The translations under genes and the position numbers were made by a program. Under the pieces are notes generated by a model. That model was not told where the DNA came from, searched no databases, and was given only the letters and a program-made list of their open reading frames with translations. From contig CAWJHV010000006.1 of assembly GCA_963842795.1 (NCBI GenBank), positions 1 through 64,000 of the forward strand: DNA of 64,000 nt. The letters are read 5' to 3'. This document shows, piece after piece, positions 8,729 to 18,249 of the stretch; position 1 is the first letter of the stretch; each line of letters begins with the position of its first letter. This DNA comes from WHSW01 sp963842795 (GTDB taxonomy: Bacteria; Actinomycetota; Thermoleophilia; Solirubrobacterales; 70-9).

Positions 8729-9691
8729 ATGACGACGATGACGATTACCGACACAGACACCGACACCCTGCACGTGCGCCCGGGCGACGCCCCGGGCACG
8801 AGCGAGATCGAGCTCCACGGCCACCGCGTCTGCTTCCGCCTCGACGGCGACGGGCCGCTGGTCGTCCTCATCCACGGGATCACCGGCCGCTCGTCGCAGT
8901 GGGGGCCGGCGATCGAGGAGCTGCGCGGCGAGCACACGCTGCTGGCGCCGGACCTGCTCGGCCACGGCGAGTCGGCGAAGCCCCGCGGCGACTACTCGCT
9001 CGGCGCCTACGCGAGCGCGGTCCGCGACACGATGGTCGCCCTCGGCCACGACCGGGCGACGATCGTCGGTCACTCGCTCGGCGGCGGCATCGCGATGCAG
9101 TTCGCCTACCAGTTCCCCGAGCGCTGCGAGCGCCTGGTGCTGGTCTCGAGCGGCGGGCTCGGCCGCGAGGTTCACCCGCTGCTGCGGGCCGCGACCCTGC
9201 CCGGCTCCGAGTACGTGCTACCGCTGCTCACCCACACGAGGCTGCTCGCCGCCGGCGAGGCGCTCGCCCGCGCGCTTGGCGTCCTGAGGCTCGAGGCGGG
9301 CACCGACCTGGCCGAGGTCGCCCGCGGTTTCGGCTCGCTGGGCGAGGCCGAGGCTCGCTCGGCGTTCATCGAGACGATGCGCGCGGTGCTCGACCCGGGT
9401 GGCCAGCGGGTGAGCGCGCTGGACCGCCTCTACCTCGCCGAGTCCGTGCCCTCGCTGCTGGTCTGGGGCTCGGCCGACCCGATCATCCCGGTAGCCCACG
9501 GCGAGGCCGCGCACGAGGCGATGCCGGGCAGCCGCCTGGAGATCCTCGAGGGCGTCGGCCACTTTCCCCAGCTCGAGCAGCCGCACCGCTTCGCGGCTCT
9601 GCTCGCCGACTTCGTCGCCGAGACCGAGCCCGCAGAGCTCGACACGACCACGATCCGCGAGCGCCTGCTCGCCGGCGCCCTCGCGGCGTAG
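8729..9691 (+). CDS. Alpha/beta hydrolase
   Basis: A 320-residue protein with the alpha/beta-hydrolase core: oxyanion strand VVLIHGITG, APDLLGHGESAKP, nucleophile elbow VGHSLGGG, acid region LLVWGSADPIIPV and histidine in GVGHFPQLE, so the Ser-Asp-His triad is complete. The reaction is hydrolysis of an unknown ester, amide or similar bond. The gene is divergent from the acyl-CoA dehydrogenase operon across an 80-base region that holds an operator-like palindrome, so the two are probably co-regulated and may act on one substrate family. The N-terminus has an odd Thr-Asp run (TITDTDTDT). The gene converges on the MerR gene with three bases between the stops. Confidence 0.88.
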   Translation: MTTMTITDTDTDTLHVRPGDAPGTSEIELHGHRVCFRLDGDGPLVVLIHGITGRSSQWGPAIEELRGEHTLLAPDLLGHGESAKPRGDYSLGAYASAVRDTMVALGHDRATIVGHSLGGGIAMQFAYQFPERCERLVLVSSGGLGREVHPLLRAATLPGSEYVLPLLTHTRLLAAGEALARALGVLRLEAGTDLAEVARGFGSLGEAEARSAFIETMRAVLDPGGQRVSALDRLYLAESVPSLLVWGSADPIIPVAHGEAAHEAMPGSRLEILEGVGHFPQLEQPHRFAALLADFVAETEPAELDTTTIRERLLAGALAA

Positions 9692-9694
9692 CCG

Positions 9695-10441
9695 CTACCG
9701 GCGGCGCTTCTCGATCCGCTCGAGCTCTCGCCCGACGCGCTGCTCGACGGCCTCGGTCATCACCAGCTGGAACATCGCCAGCAGCGCGTCCGAGGCCAGC
9801 GGCCGCAGGCGCTCGAGCGCGTCGCGGACCGCGGGCAGGTCGGTCTCGGGGCTGCCCTGGTCCTCGTAGGGCTTCCAGACCCGGCGGATGAACAGCTCGA
9901 CGAAGACCTTCGCGACCGCGGCCGAGTGCTTGCGGAGCTCCGACGCGACCTCGAGGGCCGTCTCGGGCGGGATCCCGAGCGCCGCGAGCTCGGCGCTCGC
10001 GCGTGCGAGGCGCGGGCTGAGCTCCTCGTAGTTGCCGTCGGGCAGCGGTCGCAGGATGCCGAGCTTCTCCGCCTTCCGGAGCAGCCCCGGGGCCGCGTCG
10101 CCGGCGCCCCAGCGCTCCCCGAGCTCCTCGGCGGTCACGATCTGCGGCGTCTCGTCCTCGAACGGAGCCTTGACCGCGCGGGTGAAGCGCAGCACCTCGT
10201 CGCTCGAGCCGCCGGCGCTGTCGAGCAGCCGGCTGATCGCCTCGAGCTTGAAGCCGTCGGCCTGGAGCTCGCGGATCACCTCGATGCGCGACTCGTGCTC
10301 GGGTCCGTAGAAGCCGGTGCGCCCGCGGACCTGCGGGGCGGGGAGGAGGCCGCGGGACTGGTGGGCGCGGATGTTGCGCACCGTCATCCCGGTCCGCCGG
10401 GCGAGCTCGTCGATCGTCAGCTCCTCGGTTGCCACGGTCAT
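9695..10441 (-). CDS. MerR family transcriptional regulator
   Basis: A 248-residue protein. Residues 8-75 form a MerR winged helix (LTIDELARRTGMTVRNIRAH, GLLPAPQVRGRTGFYGPEH, IRELQADGFKLEAISRLL). The remaining 170 residues are helical and longer than in classical metal sensors. No cysteine cluster is visible, so metal sensing is unlikely; LiuR-type MerR proteins that control acyl-CoA catabolism are a better comparison. The palindrome GATGTCACATC lies upstream at 10480-10490, and a matching palindrome occupies the promoter of the nearby acyl-CoA dehydrogenase operon, so control of that operon and of itself is a reasonable inference. The message is probably leaderless (TAGACT 15 bases before ATG). 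Confidence 0.88.
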   Translation of the reverse strand: MTVATEELTIDELARRTGMTVRNIRAHQSRGLLPAPQVRGRTGFYGPEHESRIEVIRELQADGFKLEAISRLLDSAGGSSDEVLRFTRAVKAPFEDETPQIVTAEELGERWGAGDAAPGLLRKAEKLGILRPLPDGNYEELSPRLARASAELAALGIPPETALEVASELRKHSAAVAKVFVELFIRRVWKPYEDQGSPETDLPAVRDALERLRPLASDALLAMFQLVMTEAVEQRVGRELERIEKRRR

Positions 10442-10450
10442 CGCAACACC

Positions 10451-10491
10451 AGTCTATGCGCGCTCATGGCGCATCGCCCGATGTCACATCG
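10451..10491 (-). promoter_or_regulatory. MerR gene promoter region: TAGACT hexamer and upstream palindrome
   Basis: TAGACT (minus, 10456 to 10451) lies 15 bases before the ATG at 10441. The palindrome GATGT-C-ACATC occupies 10480-10490. Its core ATGTnACATCG recurs at 8701-8711 in the acyl-CoA dehydrogenase promoter, which suggests one regulator binds both sites. Confidence 0.5.
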
Positions 10492-10508
10492 ATCTGGGCG
10501 AAGGCTGT

Positions 10509-11036
10509 CTAGGTGGCGTCGACCGCGGGCGGCTCGTCGCCGGGCGGGGGCGGTTCCTCCGGCGTCGCCCCCGCGGGCCGCGTACGGCCGCCCGGCAGCC
10601 GGTCGATCGCCCGGCCCAGGCGCTCGACCGCGCCCTCGAGCGGCTCGGCGATCGAGACCGCCCGCTGCAGGGTCGGCAGCGCGGCGGCGACGTCGGCGCC
10701 GCGGTCGGCGACCTCCTTCGCCCGGTCGGCCATCAGCACCGAGCGCTCCATCGCCGTCTCGCCGAGGACCATCACGCGCTCGGCGATCTCGATGAGCGCG
10801 TCGGCCCGAGCGTCGATCTGGGCCCCGAGCTCGACCATCGCGGCGCCGTGGCGCTCGATCGACTCGCCCAGGGTGAGCGCCCGGTCGAGCTGATCCTGCA
10901 CGGCCGCGGCACGGGCGTCGAGCGCGTCGAGCCGCTCCGGCACCTCGCGCGCGACCCGGGCGATCGCGGCGGCGTCGTCGAGCGCGCGGCGGGCCAGCCG
11001 CGCCGGGATCTCGAACGGAAGCGTGAGCAGGCTCAT
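10509..11036 (-). CDS. Hypothetical helical protein
   Basis: A protein of about 175 residues that I cannot assign to a family. It is strongly helical with heptad-like hydrophobic spacing (ALDARAAAVQDQLDRAL, ADALIEIAERVMVLGE), so a coiled coil or helical bundle is likely, and ends in a Pro/Glu-rich disordered tail. There is no signal peptide or clear membrane helix, although MSLLTLPFEIPARLA at the N-terminus could associate with the membrane. ATG at 11036 was preferred to GTG at 11057 because TAGTCT, which includes the stop codon of the upstream phosphatase gene, lies 16 bases before it. The stop lies just downstream of the MerR promoter region. Confidence 0.6.
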   Translation of the reverse strand: MSLLTLPFEIPARLARRALDDAAAIARVAREVPERLDALDARAAAVQDQLDRALTLGESIERHGAAMVELGAQIDARADALIEIAERVMVLGETAMERSVLMADRAKEVADRGADVAAALPTLQRAVSIAEPLEGAVERLGRAIDRLPGGRTRPAGATPEEPPPPGDEPPAVDAT

Positions 11037-11049
11037 CCCGGCCGCCAGA

Positions 11050-12157
11050 CTAGTCACTGGCCAGCTGCTCGCGGGTGAGGCCGTCGAGCAGGTGGTGCAG
11101 CTCCGGGTCGCCCTCGTCCTCGACCAGCCCCACGGTCCCGGGCCAGTAGGGGCTCACCGCCGCGGTCTCGCCCAGCAGTCCGGGCGAATGGACCCAGCTG
11201 CCGACGTTCCACAGCGCCGCCCCGCGATCGCGCTCCGGGCCGCCGCGGCGGTGGGTGTGGCCGAAGATCACGTGCTCGGCCTCGATCCGGAGGTCGCGGG
11301 TCACATCGGCCATCGCCTCGAATCCGGCTCTGCCGATCGCGCCCGAGGAGAGGTCGGCGCGCACCGGGCCGAGCCCGAGCCGGTTCGCGACCCCGACCGC
11401 GCCCGGGAGCGCGACCGAGCCCAGCAGCCAGCCCCGGACCTTCGAGCCGCGGCCCTCGCCGCCGCCCATCATCTGCCATAGCCGGGCCGAGGGGTTGGCG
11501 CCGCCTCCGCGCTCGCCGACCGTCGCCTGCGCGAGCCAGTAGAGCAGCGCGTAGACCGGCGTCTGCACGCGTTCGTACTCGTCGATCTCGGTCGGCGGCG
11601 GGGAGTCCGGCGGGGCGAGCGGATCCGCGCCGGTGACCGCGATCCCGAGGACCCTCTCGATCATGCCCACCCCGAGGCGCTCGATCGTCGGCACGGTCAG
11701 ATGGCGGTCGAGATAGTGGCCGTGGGTGGCGTAGACGTCGTCGCGCAGCCAGATCCCGGGATAGGCGAAGCGCACCGCGGACCCCGCCCGCGGACGCGGC
11801 GAGCGCCTCGAAGGCGAGCCCCTCCGGCGCCCCGACCTGCTCGAGCTCGAGCGCGCCGGCCCCGCTCAGGGCGCGGCGCTCGAGCCAGGGCTCGATCAGG
11901 TGGTGGTCGTGGTTGCCGGGGACGATCACCACCTCGCCGCCGGCGAGCGGCTCGGCAAGCGCGGCGAGAGGCGGCGCGGCGACCTGGAGCACCTCCGCCA
12001 GCGGGCGGTCGCGAAGCTCGAGCACGTCGCCGAGCAGCACCAGGCGGTCGACGCCGTCGAGCGCCTCGAGCAGGGGTTTCCGGAAGCGCTCGCGGCGCAG
12101 CAGGTCGGCGCCGCTGCCGAGCCCGAGATGCAGGTCGGAGATCACCGCCGTGCGCAT
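11050..12157 (-). CDS. Calcineurin-like metallophosphatase, one frameshift
   Basis: About 368 residues after repair. The metal-binding motifs appear in order: ISDLHLG near residue 6, VLLGDVLELRD near 42, IVPGNHDHH near 78, THGHYLD near 140 and IFGHTHRRG near 300. This is a complete dinuclear phosphoesterase site, resembling UDP-2,3-diacylglucosamine pyrophosphatase-type enzymes, although the substrate is unknown. A long insertion (about residues 155-290) between the fourth and fifth motifs is partly hydrophobic (LLGSVALPGAVGVANRLGLG) and might contact membranes. One +1 insertion near 11783 separates GNHDHH from THGHYLD. ATG at 12157 precedes MRTAVISDLH. It is divergent from the secreted-protein gene at 12220. 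Confidence 0.85.
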
Positions 12158-12219
12158 CGCGCAATCGTCGCAGCCGCGGGCGGCAGGGCCCTCCGCTAGT
12201 AGGGTCCACACTCCGAGCC

Positions 12220-12711
12220 ATGTTTCGCCGCTCAGTCAGCAAGCCGTCGCCCGCCCTGGTGATCGCCTCAGTTGCCCTGTTCGTCGCCCTCTCAGGTGCG
12301 GCGCTCGCCGTCGAGGCCGTGACGAAGAACTCGGTGAGCTCGAAATCGATCAAGAAGGGCGCCGTGCGCTCGGTGGACGTCAAGAACGGCGATCTCCGTG
12401 GCGCTGACATCGACGAATCGACCCTCGGATCCGTCCCCGCCGCCGAGAACGTGCTCGGGGTGACCGTGACCCCGGATGAAAAGGTGGAGGTCAGCACCCG
12501 CCAGCCGCCGCCGTTCGTGGTGAAAACCGGCAACTCCTATCGAGTCACGTTCGACCACAACATCGAGGGCTGTGTGCCCGTCGCCGCGACGACCGGGGGC
12601 ACGCCGCCCGCGCCGGTCTCCGCGGGATTGGCGGGCGCGGGTTTGCCAAACGAAGTCGACGTGGTGACCAGCAACCCGACGGACGCATTCAACCTCGCCG
12701 TCGTCTGCTGA
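12220..12711 (+). CDS. Small secreted protein of the 'surface repeat N-terminus' type
   Basis: A 163-residue protein. A signal peptide or anchor (ALVIASVALFVALSGAALA) is followed by a low-complexity stretch of short V/K/S/D-rich repeats (TKNSVSSKSIKKGAVRSVDVKNG, split here as TKNSVSSKSIKK and GAVRSVDVKNG) ending GADIDESTLG. The same DIDESTL element occurs in the large fibre-like protein at 41.7-44.7 kb. The C-terminal 95 residues look like a small beta domain with two cysteines (EGCV and the final residue) that could form a disulfide. Function is unknown; location outside the cell is likely. TAGGGT lies 20 bases before the ATG. It is divergent from the phosphatase gene. Confidence 0.75.
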   Translation: MFRRSVSKPSPALVIASVALFVALSGAALAVEAVTKNSVSSKSIKKGAVRSVDVKNGDLRGADIDESTLGSVPAAENVLGVTVTPDEKVEVSTRQPPPFVVKTGNSYRVTFDHNIEGCVPVAATTGGTPPAPVSAGLAGAGLPNEVDVVTSNPTDAFNLAVVC

Positions 12712-12773
12712 GCGCCGGCAGCCGCTCGGGACCAGCCCCCGTTCCGACCGCCCCAGGCGCGACCATCGTCGCG

Positions 12774-13733
12774 ATGTCCGGCTCCGCCAGGCCACCGCGC
12801 CGTCCGCCGCTGCCGGCGCGGCTGCTCGGGATCGGCGCCAAGGGCGCCGAGCGGGTGGCCTCGGCAACCGGGATCGACGACGCGATGCAGACCGCGACCG
12901 AGGAGGCGATCGTGCGCGCGCTCGAGAGCCCGGCGGTCGAACAAGCGATCGTCCGGGTGCTCGAGTCCGACGAGGCGCAGGCCGCGTTCGAGCGCACCCT
13001 CTCCAGCCCCGCGGTCGAGCGGGCGGCGGTCAGGGTGCTCGACTCGCAGCTCGTCGATCACGTCTGGGACCATCTGCTCGACTCCGACGAGGCCCAGAAG
13101 CTGATCGAGCGGATCGCCGAGGCACCGGAGCTGCGGGCGGCGATCGCCGCCCAGGGCGTGGGCCTGCTGCGCGACATCGGCCGCCAGGTGCGAGACATCG
13201 CCATGCGTTTCGACGACGGCCTCGAGCGCGTCTTCCGCCGCCTGATCGGCCGGCCGCGACGGGAGCCGACGAACCACGTCGGCCTCATCACGCGCAGCCT
13301 CGCGATGCTGCTGGACGGCCTGATCCTGAACGTGATCTTCCTCGCCGTCGCGGCGCTCGTGGGCTTCGTCGCATCGGCGCTGGGCGACCCTGAGGGCGTC
13401 TCGACGTTCGGAGTCGTCTTCGGCCTCGGGTCGTGGATCCTCTTCGGGTCCCTCTACCTGCTCACCTTCTGGGCGACGGCCGGGCAGACGCCGGGCATGC
13501 GCCTGCTGTCGATCCGGATCGAGGACCACGACGGATCGCCCCGGCTCGGGTTTCGCGGGGCTCGCCGGCGGCTGGTCGGGCTGGTCCTGGCGCTGATCCC
13601 GTTCGGTCTCGGAGCGCTCGGTCTCGTCACCCGCGACGATCGTCGCGGGTTCTGGGACCGCCGCGCCGGCACGGATGTGATCCCGGCCGACCCGCTGGCG
13701 CCGTACGCCTCGCGAGCCCGCCCTGCCGAATAG
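12774..13733 (+). CDS. RDD family membrane protein with N-terminal helical repeats
   Basis: A 319-residue protein. Residues 30-130 contain near-repeats of the form ESPAVEQAIVRVLES, SSPAVERAAVRVLDS and SDEAQKLIERI, a helical repeat region predicted to be cytoplasmic. The rest is an RDD domain with helices near SLAMLLDGLILNVIF, VVFGLGSWILFGSLYLL and LVGLVLALIPFGLG, the Arg/Asp positions RSLAMLLDG and DRRGFWDRRAGTDV, and the TAGQTPGMRLLSIR loop typical of the family. RDD proteins are poorly understood; some affect ion or solute transport. Its TAG stop is the first half of the TAGACT hexamer ahead of the aldehyde dehydrogenase gene. Confidence 0.85.
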   Translation: MSGSARPPRRPPLPARLLGIGAKGAERVASATGIDDAMQTATEEAIVRALESPAVEQAIVRVLESDEAQAAFERTLSSPAVERAAVRVLDSQLVDHVWDHLLDSDEAQKLIERIAEAPELRAAIAAQGVGLLRDIGRQVRDIAMRFDDGLERVFRRLIGRPRREPTNHVGLITRSLAMLLDGLILNVIFLAVAALVGFVASALGDPEGVSTFGVVFGLGSWILFGSLYLLTFWATAGQTPGMRLLSIRIEDHDGSPRLGFRGARRRLVGLVLALIPFGLGALGLVTRDDRRGFWDRRAGTDVIPADPLAPYASRARPAE

Positions 13734-13736
13734 ACT
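13731..13736 (+). promoter_or_regulatory. Stop-embedded -10 hexamer TAGACT
   Basis: The TAG stop of the RDD gene plus ACT forms a TAnnnT hexamer 16 bases before the GTG of the aldehyde dehydrogenase gene, which has no Shine-Dalgarno sequence. Its status as a promoter is inferred from the recurring pattern described in the findings. Confidence 0.4.
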
Positions 13737-13746
13737 CGCCCCCGGC

Positions 13747-15193
13747 GTGATCGAGGTCGAGAACCCGGCCACCGGCGAGACCCTGGCGACCGTCCCCGAG
13801 CTCGGGCGCGGAGGAGGTCCGAGGCGCTGGTCGAGGCGGCCCGCGCCGCGCAACCCGCCTGGGCCGAGGCCGGGTTCGCCGCCCGGGCCGAGGTGCTGCT
13901 CGCCGCGCGCCGCTGGCTGGTCGCGAACGCCGAGCGCGTGGTGACGACGATCTGCGCCGAGACCGGCCGCCCGGCCGACGAGACGCAGTTCGCCGAGATC
14001 TCCTACGGGCTGATGGCGCTCGAGTTCTGGGCCAAGCGGGCGCCCGAGTACCTCGCCGACGAGCGGATCGAGTCCGCATCGCCGCTGGTCCGCGGCCGCA
14101 AGCTCGTCGTCCGCTACGAGCCGCTCGGCGTCGTCGGCGTGATCGGGCCCTGGAACTACCCGCTGACGAACTCGTTCGGCGACTGCATCCCGGCGCTCGC
14201 CGCCGGCAACGCGGTGGTGCTCAAGCCGTCGGAGATCACGCCGCTCACCTCGCTGCTGATGGCCGAGATGCTCGCCGAGTCCGGCCTGCCCGAGGCGGTG
14301 TTCTCGGTCGCCACCGGCCGCGGCGCCACCGGGGCGGCGCTCGTCGACGAGGTCGACTACGTGATGTTCACCGGCTCGGTCGCGACCGGCAAGAAGGTCA
14401 TGGCGCAGGCGGCGCAGACGCTCACCCCGGTGAGCCTCGAGCTCGGGGGCAAGGACCCGATGATCGTGCTCGCCGACGCCGACCTCGAGCGGGCCGCGAA
14501 CGCCGCGACGTCCTACGGGCTCAACAACTCCGGCCAGGTCTGCATCTCGGTCGAGCGCATCTACGTCGAGGAGCCCGTGCACGACGAGTTCCTCGCGCTG
14601 CTGACCGAGAAGGTGGAGGCGCTGCGCCAGGGCCCGCCCGGGGAGCCGGGGTCGGTCGACATCGGGGCGATCATCTTCCCGCCGCAGATCGAGCTGATCG
14701 AGGCCCACGTCGCCGACGCGGTGGACAAGGGGGCCCGCCTGGTCACCGGCGGCGAGCGCGGCGACGGGCCGGGGCGCTTCTACCGGCCGACGGTGCTCGC
14801 CGACGTCGACCACTCGATGCGCTGCATGGTGGAGGAGACCTTCGGCCCGACGCTCCCGGTGATGAGCGTCGCCGACGTCGAGCAGGCGATCGAGCTCGCG
14901 AACGAGGGCCCGTACGGGCTCCAGGCGTCGGTCTGGACCCGCGACGAGGTCCGCGGCGAGCAGGTCGCGCGCCGGCTCGAGGCCGGCACCGCGATGGTCA
15001 ACGACGCGCAGCTCAACTACGCGGCCCTGGAGCTGCCGATGGGCGGCTGGAAGGCATCGGGGCTCGGCTCGCGGCACGGGCCCGGCGGGATCCGCAAGTA
15101 CACGCAGGAGCCAGTCGCTGATGATCACCCCCGGCTACGCGCCCGCCCGCGACGCCCACCACTTCCCCTACACGGCCCAGGCGAGCCAGCTGA
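13747..15193 (+). CDS. NAD(P)-dependent aldehyde dehydrogenase (succinate-semialdehyde/fatty-aldehyde type), frameshifted
   Basis: Repaired, this is about 480 residues. It has the aldehyde dehydrogenase motifs VVGVIGPWNYPL, the catalytic glutamate in SLELGGKDPMIVL and the catalytic cysteine in NNSGQVCISVERIYV. Actinobacterial members of this branch are often labelled succinate-semialdehyde dehydrogenase, but the neighbouring alcohol oxidase suggests oxidation of aldehydes it produces. Two +1 insertions near 13805 and 13819 and one near 15111 are needed. A fourth near 15175 would give the ending FPYTARRAS and a stop at 15191-15193, as in relatives. Without the fourth insertion the frame runs on into the GMC oxidase as a fusion. 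The total length becomes a multiple of three with four insertions, which favours separate proteins. Confidence 0.85.
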
Positions 15194-17212
15194 TCGGCGA
15201 GACGTTCGCGGCCCTGGCGACCAGCGAGCTCTTCTCCGACTCGCAGCGGGCGACCCTGATCGCCCTCTGCGACACCTTCATCCCGGCGCTCGACCCGCCC
15301 GCGGGCGACGAGGACCAGCGCGGCTTCTGGGCGCGCTCGGCCTCGCACCTGAGCGTTCCGGAGGGGGTCGAGATCGCGCTCCTCGGCGCCGGCCTGGACG
15401 ATGTGCAGACGGCGGGCCTGCGAGCGCTGCTGGACTCGCTCGCCGAGCACGGCATGGTCGCCTCGGCGCCCCAGGAGACCCGCGAGCAGATCGTGCATGC
15501 CCTCTCCGCGGCGAGCCCCGAGGCGCTCGCCGGGATCTCGACCCTGCGCGGCCTCGCCGGGACCCTCTTCTATGCCCTGCCCGAGCTCGGCACCGGGGTG
15601 AACCCGAACTGGGAGCCGATCGGCTATCCGGCCCCGGCGCCGGCCGCCGGTCGAGCGCGAGCGCCCGCTTCGCGTCCGGCGGCCCGGCGGCGCCGACGAG
15701 GTGGTCGAGGCGGACGTCTGCATCGTCGGCTCCGGGGCCGGCGGCGGCGTGATCGCCGGCGAGCTGGCGAAGGCCGGCAGGTCCGTGGTGGTGCTGGAGG
15801 CGGGCGACTACCTCGACGACGCCGACTTCGACGGCCTCGAGCTCTCCGCCTATCAGCGCTCCTACCTCGGCGGCGGGCCGTTCCCGACGGTCGACGGCCA
15901 GGTCTCGATCGTCGCCGGCTCCGGGGTCGGCGGCGGAACGGTCGTCAACTGGACCAACTGCCTGCGCACCTACGACCACGTGCGGGCCGAGTGGGCCTGC
16001 GAGCACGGCCTCACCGACCTCGCCGAGTCCGACTTCGACCGCCACCTCGACGCGGTCTTCGAGCGGCTGGGCGTCAACGACGAGTGCAGCGACCTAAACG
16101 GCCCGCACCAGCGGATGCGCGAGGGCTGCGAGCGGCTCGGCTACGACTTCAGCCTGATCACCCGCAACGCCGACCGCGAGCTCTACTCGCCCGAGAGCGC
16201 CGCCTTCATGGGGTTCGGCGACGCCTCGGGGTCGAAGCGATCGACGGCGAAGACGTACCTGGTCGACGCCCAGGCGGCCGGAGCCGAGATCTTCGTCGGC
16301 GCCGCGGCGGGCAGGGTCCTGGTCGAGGACGGTCGCGCCGCGGGGGTCGAGGCGCTGTGGAGCGACCCGGCGCAGGCGGCCGCCAACGGCGCCGACGGCG
16401 TCGACGCTGACCGTGCGAGCGCCCGTGGTCGTGGTCGCCGCCGGCGCGATCCAGTCGCCGGCGCTGCTGTTGCGCTCGGCGATCGGCGGCCCGGCGGTCG
16501 GCGACTACCTGCGGCTGCACCCGACCGTGGCGGTGACGGCCTACTACGACGAGCCGCAGAACTGGATGTGGGGCCCGCCGCAGGCGGCGCTCTCGCACCA
16601 GTTCGCCGACACGGGCGACGGCTACGGCTTCTTGATCGAGTGCGCGCAGGCGACCACCGGCCTGTTCGCGGGGGCGATCCCGTGGCGCTCGGGCGCCGAC
16701 CACAAGCGGCGCATGCGCGAGTGGGCCCACGCCGCCCCGTTCGTGGGCGTGACCCGCGAGCACGGCCACGGCCGGGTCGAGATCGACGCCGCCGGCAACC
16801 CGCTGGTCCACTATCCGATCACCGACGAGGCCGATCGGCGGACCGTCAGGCTGGCGGTCGAGCAGCTGGTCCGCGTGCACGAGGCGGCCGGCGCCCGGGA
16901 GATCGTCGGCAGCGGGATGCGGGCGCCGGACTGGGCGCGCGGCGACGACCTCGAGGCGTTCGTCGGCCGCGCTCAACGACCTCGCGATCGTCCCCGCGGG
17001 AGTACGTCACCTTCTCCGCCCACCAGATGGGCACCTGCCGCATGGGCCGCGACCCGCAGACCTCGGTCGCCAACCCGTGGGGAGAGCTCCACGACACGCC
17101 CGGGGTCTGGGTCGGCGACGCGAGCGCGTTCCCGAGCGCCTCCGGCACCAACCCGATGGCGACGATCATGGCGCTCGCCCGCCGGACCGCGCACGCGATC
17201 GCCTCCGCGTAG
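15121..17212 (+). CDS. GMC oxidoreductase, long-chain alcohol oxidase type, frameshifted
   Basis: Up to 695 residues after repair. The N-terminal ~150 residues (DSQRATLIALCDTFIPALDPP) are the helical cap found in long-chain fatty alcohol oxidases and gluconate-dehydrogenase subunit 3-like regions. Next comes the FAD-binding motif CIVGSGAGGGVIAGELA, then GGGTVVNWTNC, the substrate domain, and the C-terminal catalytic region SAHQMGTCRMG and WVGDASAFPSASGTNP. FAD-dependent oxidation of long-chain alcohols to aldehydes fits the preceding aldehyde dehydrogenase. +1 breaks fall near 15643, 16400, 16967 and 16993. The start is uncertain: ATG at 15121 is the only in-frame start codon and lies within the end of the dehydrogenase gene. 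Confidence 0.85.
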
Positions 17213-17215
17213 GGT
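17210..17215 (+). promoter_or_regulatory. Stop-embedded -10 hexamer TAGGGT
   Basis: The TAG stop of the alcohol oxidase gene begins TAGGGT, exactly 12 bases before the GTG of the next gene, the spacing expected for a leaderless transcript. No Shine-Dalgarno sequence is present. Confidence 0.45.
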
Positions 17216-17221
17216 CGCCTC

Positions 17222-18247
17222 GTGAGCGACGGGGCCGACGGGAAGCTGACGGTCGCGGTCACCGGGCCGACCGGCGACGTGGGCCGCGCCGCGGTGCGCG
17301 CGCTGGAGCAGCGGCCCGAGGTCGGGACGATCGTCGGCATGGCCCGCCGGCCGTTCGACCCGGCCGAGCACGGCTGGCAGCGGACGGAGTACCGCCGCGG
17401 CGACATCCTCGACCGCGACTCGGTCGCCGCCCTGGTCGCCGAGGCCGACGTCGTCGTCCACCTCGCGTTCATCATCTTCGGCGATCACGACGAGGCCCAC
17501 CGGGTCAACCTCGAGGGCTCGCGCAACGTCTTCGAGGCGACCGCGGCCGCCGGCGCCTCGCGGCTCGTCTACACCTCGTCGGTCGCCGCCTACGGCTTCG
17601 ACGAGCGCGACCGCGGCTGGCTCACCGAGGACATGCCCGCCGCCGGGACCAAGGGCTTCTATTACTCGGCGCACAAGGCCGAGCTCGAGCTGCTGCTGAC
17701 CGACTCGCTCTCCGGCTCGCAGACCGAGGCCTACGTCTTCCGACCCTCGATCGTCGCCGGCGCCGACGCGCCGACGCTGGTCGGGATGCTGACCACCGGC
17801 AACCGCCTCGGGGCCGCGCTGGCGCCGCTGCGCAAGGGGCTCGAGCGGTTGCCGCTGGTGCGTCCCGTGCTCCCCGACACCGGGGTCCCGTTCCAGCTCG
17901 TCCACCACGACGACGTCGCCGCGGCGATCGCCGGCGCGGCGGCGGGGGAGGGGGCCTCCGGCGTCTACAACCTCGCCGCCCCGGACGAGATCACCACCGC
18001 CGATCTCGCGCGCGAGCTCGGCTGGGCGACGGTGCCGGTCCCCCGGGCTGCGGTCGCCGCCGTCGCCACGGCGATCGACCGCGCGCCGCTGACCCCGGCG
18101 TTCGCCGAGTGGATCAACGCGTTCCGCACGCCGGTGCTCATGGACAGTCAGAAGGCCGAGCGCGAGCTCGGCCTCGGCGGGTGGCGCTCGGGCGCCGAGA
18201 CGCTCACCGAGACGGTCGCGGCCGCCCGCGAGAGCGGCCTGCTCTGA
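17222..18247 (+). CDS. NAD-dependent epimerase/dehydratase family protein
   Basis: A 341-residue extended short-chain dehydrogenase. It has the N-terminal dinucleotide-binding motif VTGPTGDVGRAAV, DVVVHLAF, the serine strand YTSSVAAYG and the YxxxK active site in YYSAHKAEL. The C-terminal part resembles SDR proteins acting on sugars or on 3-beta-hydroxysteroid-like lipids, so its substrate is uncertain. Lying between an alcohol oxidase and an alpha/beta hydrolase, it may act on the same lipid or alcohol. The start is GTG at 17222 with the TAGGGT hexamer 12 bases upstream. The sequence is clean, with no frame breaks, and the next gene starts two bases after its stop. Confidence 0.88.
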   Translation: MSDGADGKLTVAVTGPTGDVGRAAVRALEQRPEVGTIVGMARRPFDPAEHGWQRTEYRRGDILDRDSVAALVAEADVVVHLAFIIFGDHDEAHRVNLEGSRNVFEATAAAGASRLVYTSSVAAYGFDERDRGWLTEDMPAAGTKGFYYSAHKAELELLLTDSLSGSQTEAYVFRPSIVAGADAPTLVGMLTTGNRLGAALAPLRKGLERLPLVRPVLPDTGVPFQLVHHDDVAAAIAGAAAGEGASGVYNLAAPDEITTADLARELGWATVPVPRAAVAAVATAIDRAPLTPAFAEWINAFRTPVLMDSQKAERELGLGGWRSGAETLTETVAAARESGLL

Positions 18248-18249
18248 CC

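Noticed and set aside
12537..15128. An 863-codon open frame on the minus strand
   Set aside because: It lies antisense to the RDD and aldehyde dehydrogenase genes, has Arg/Asp/Val-rich composition typical of high-G+C shadow frames, and shows no domain motif.
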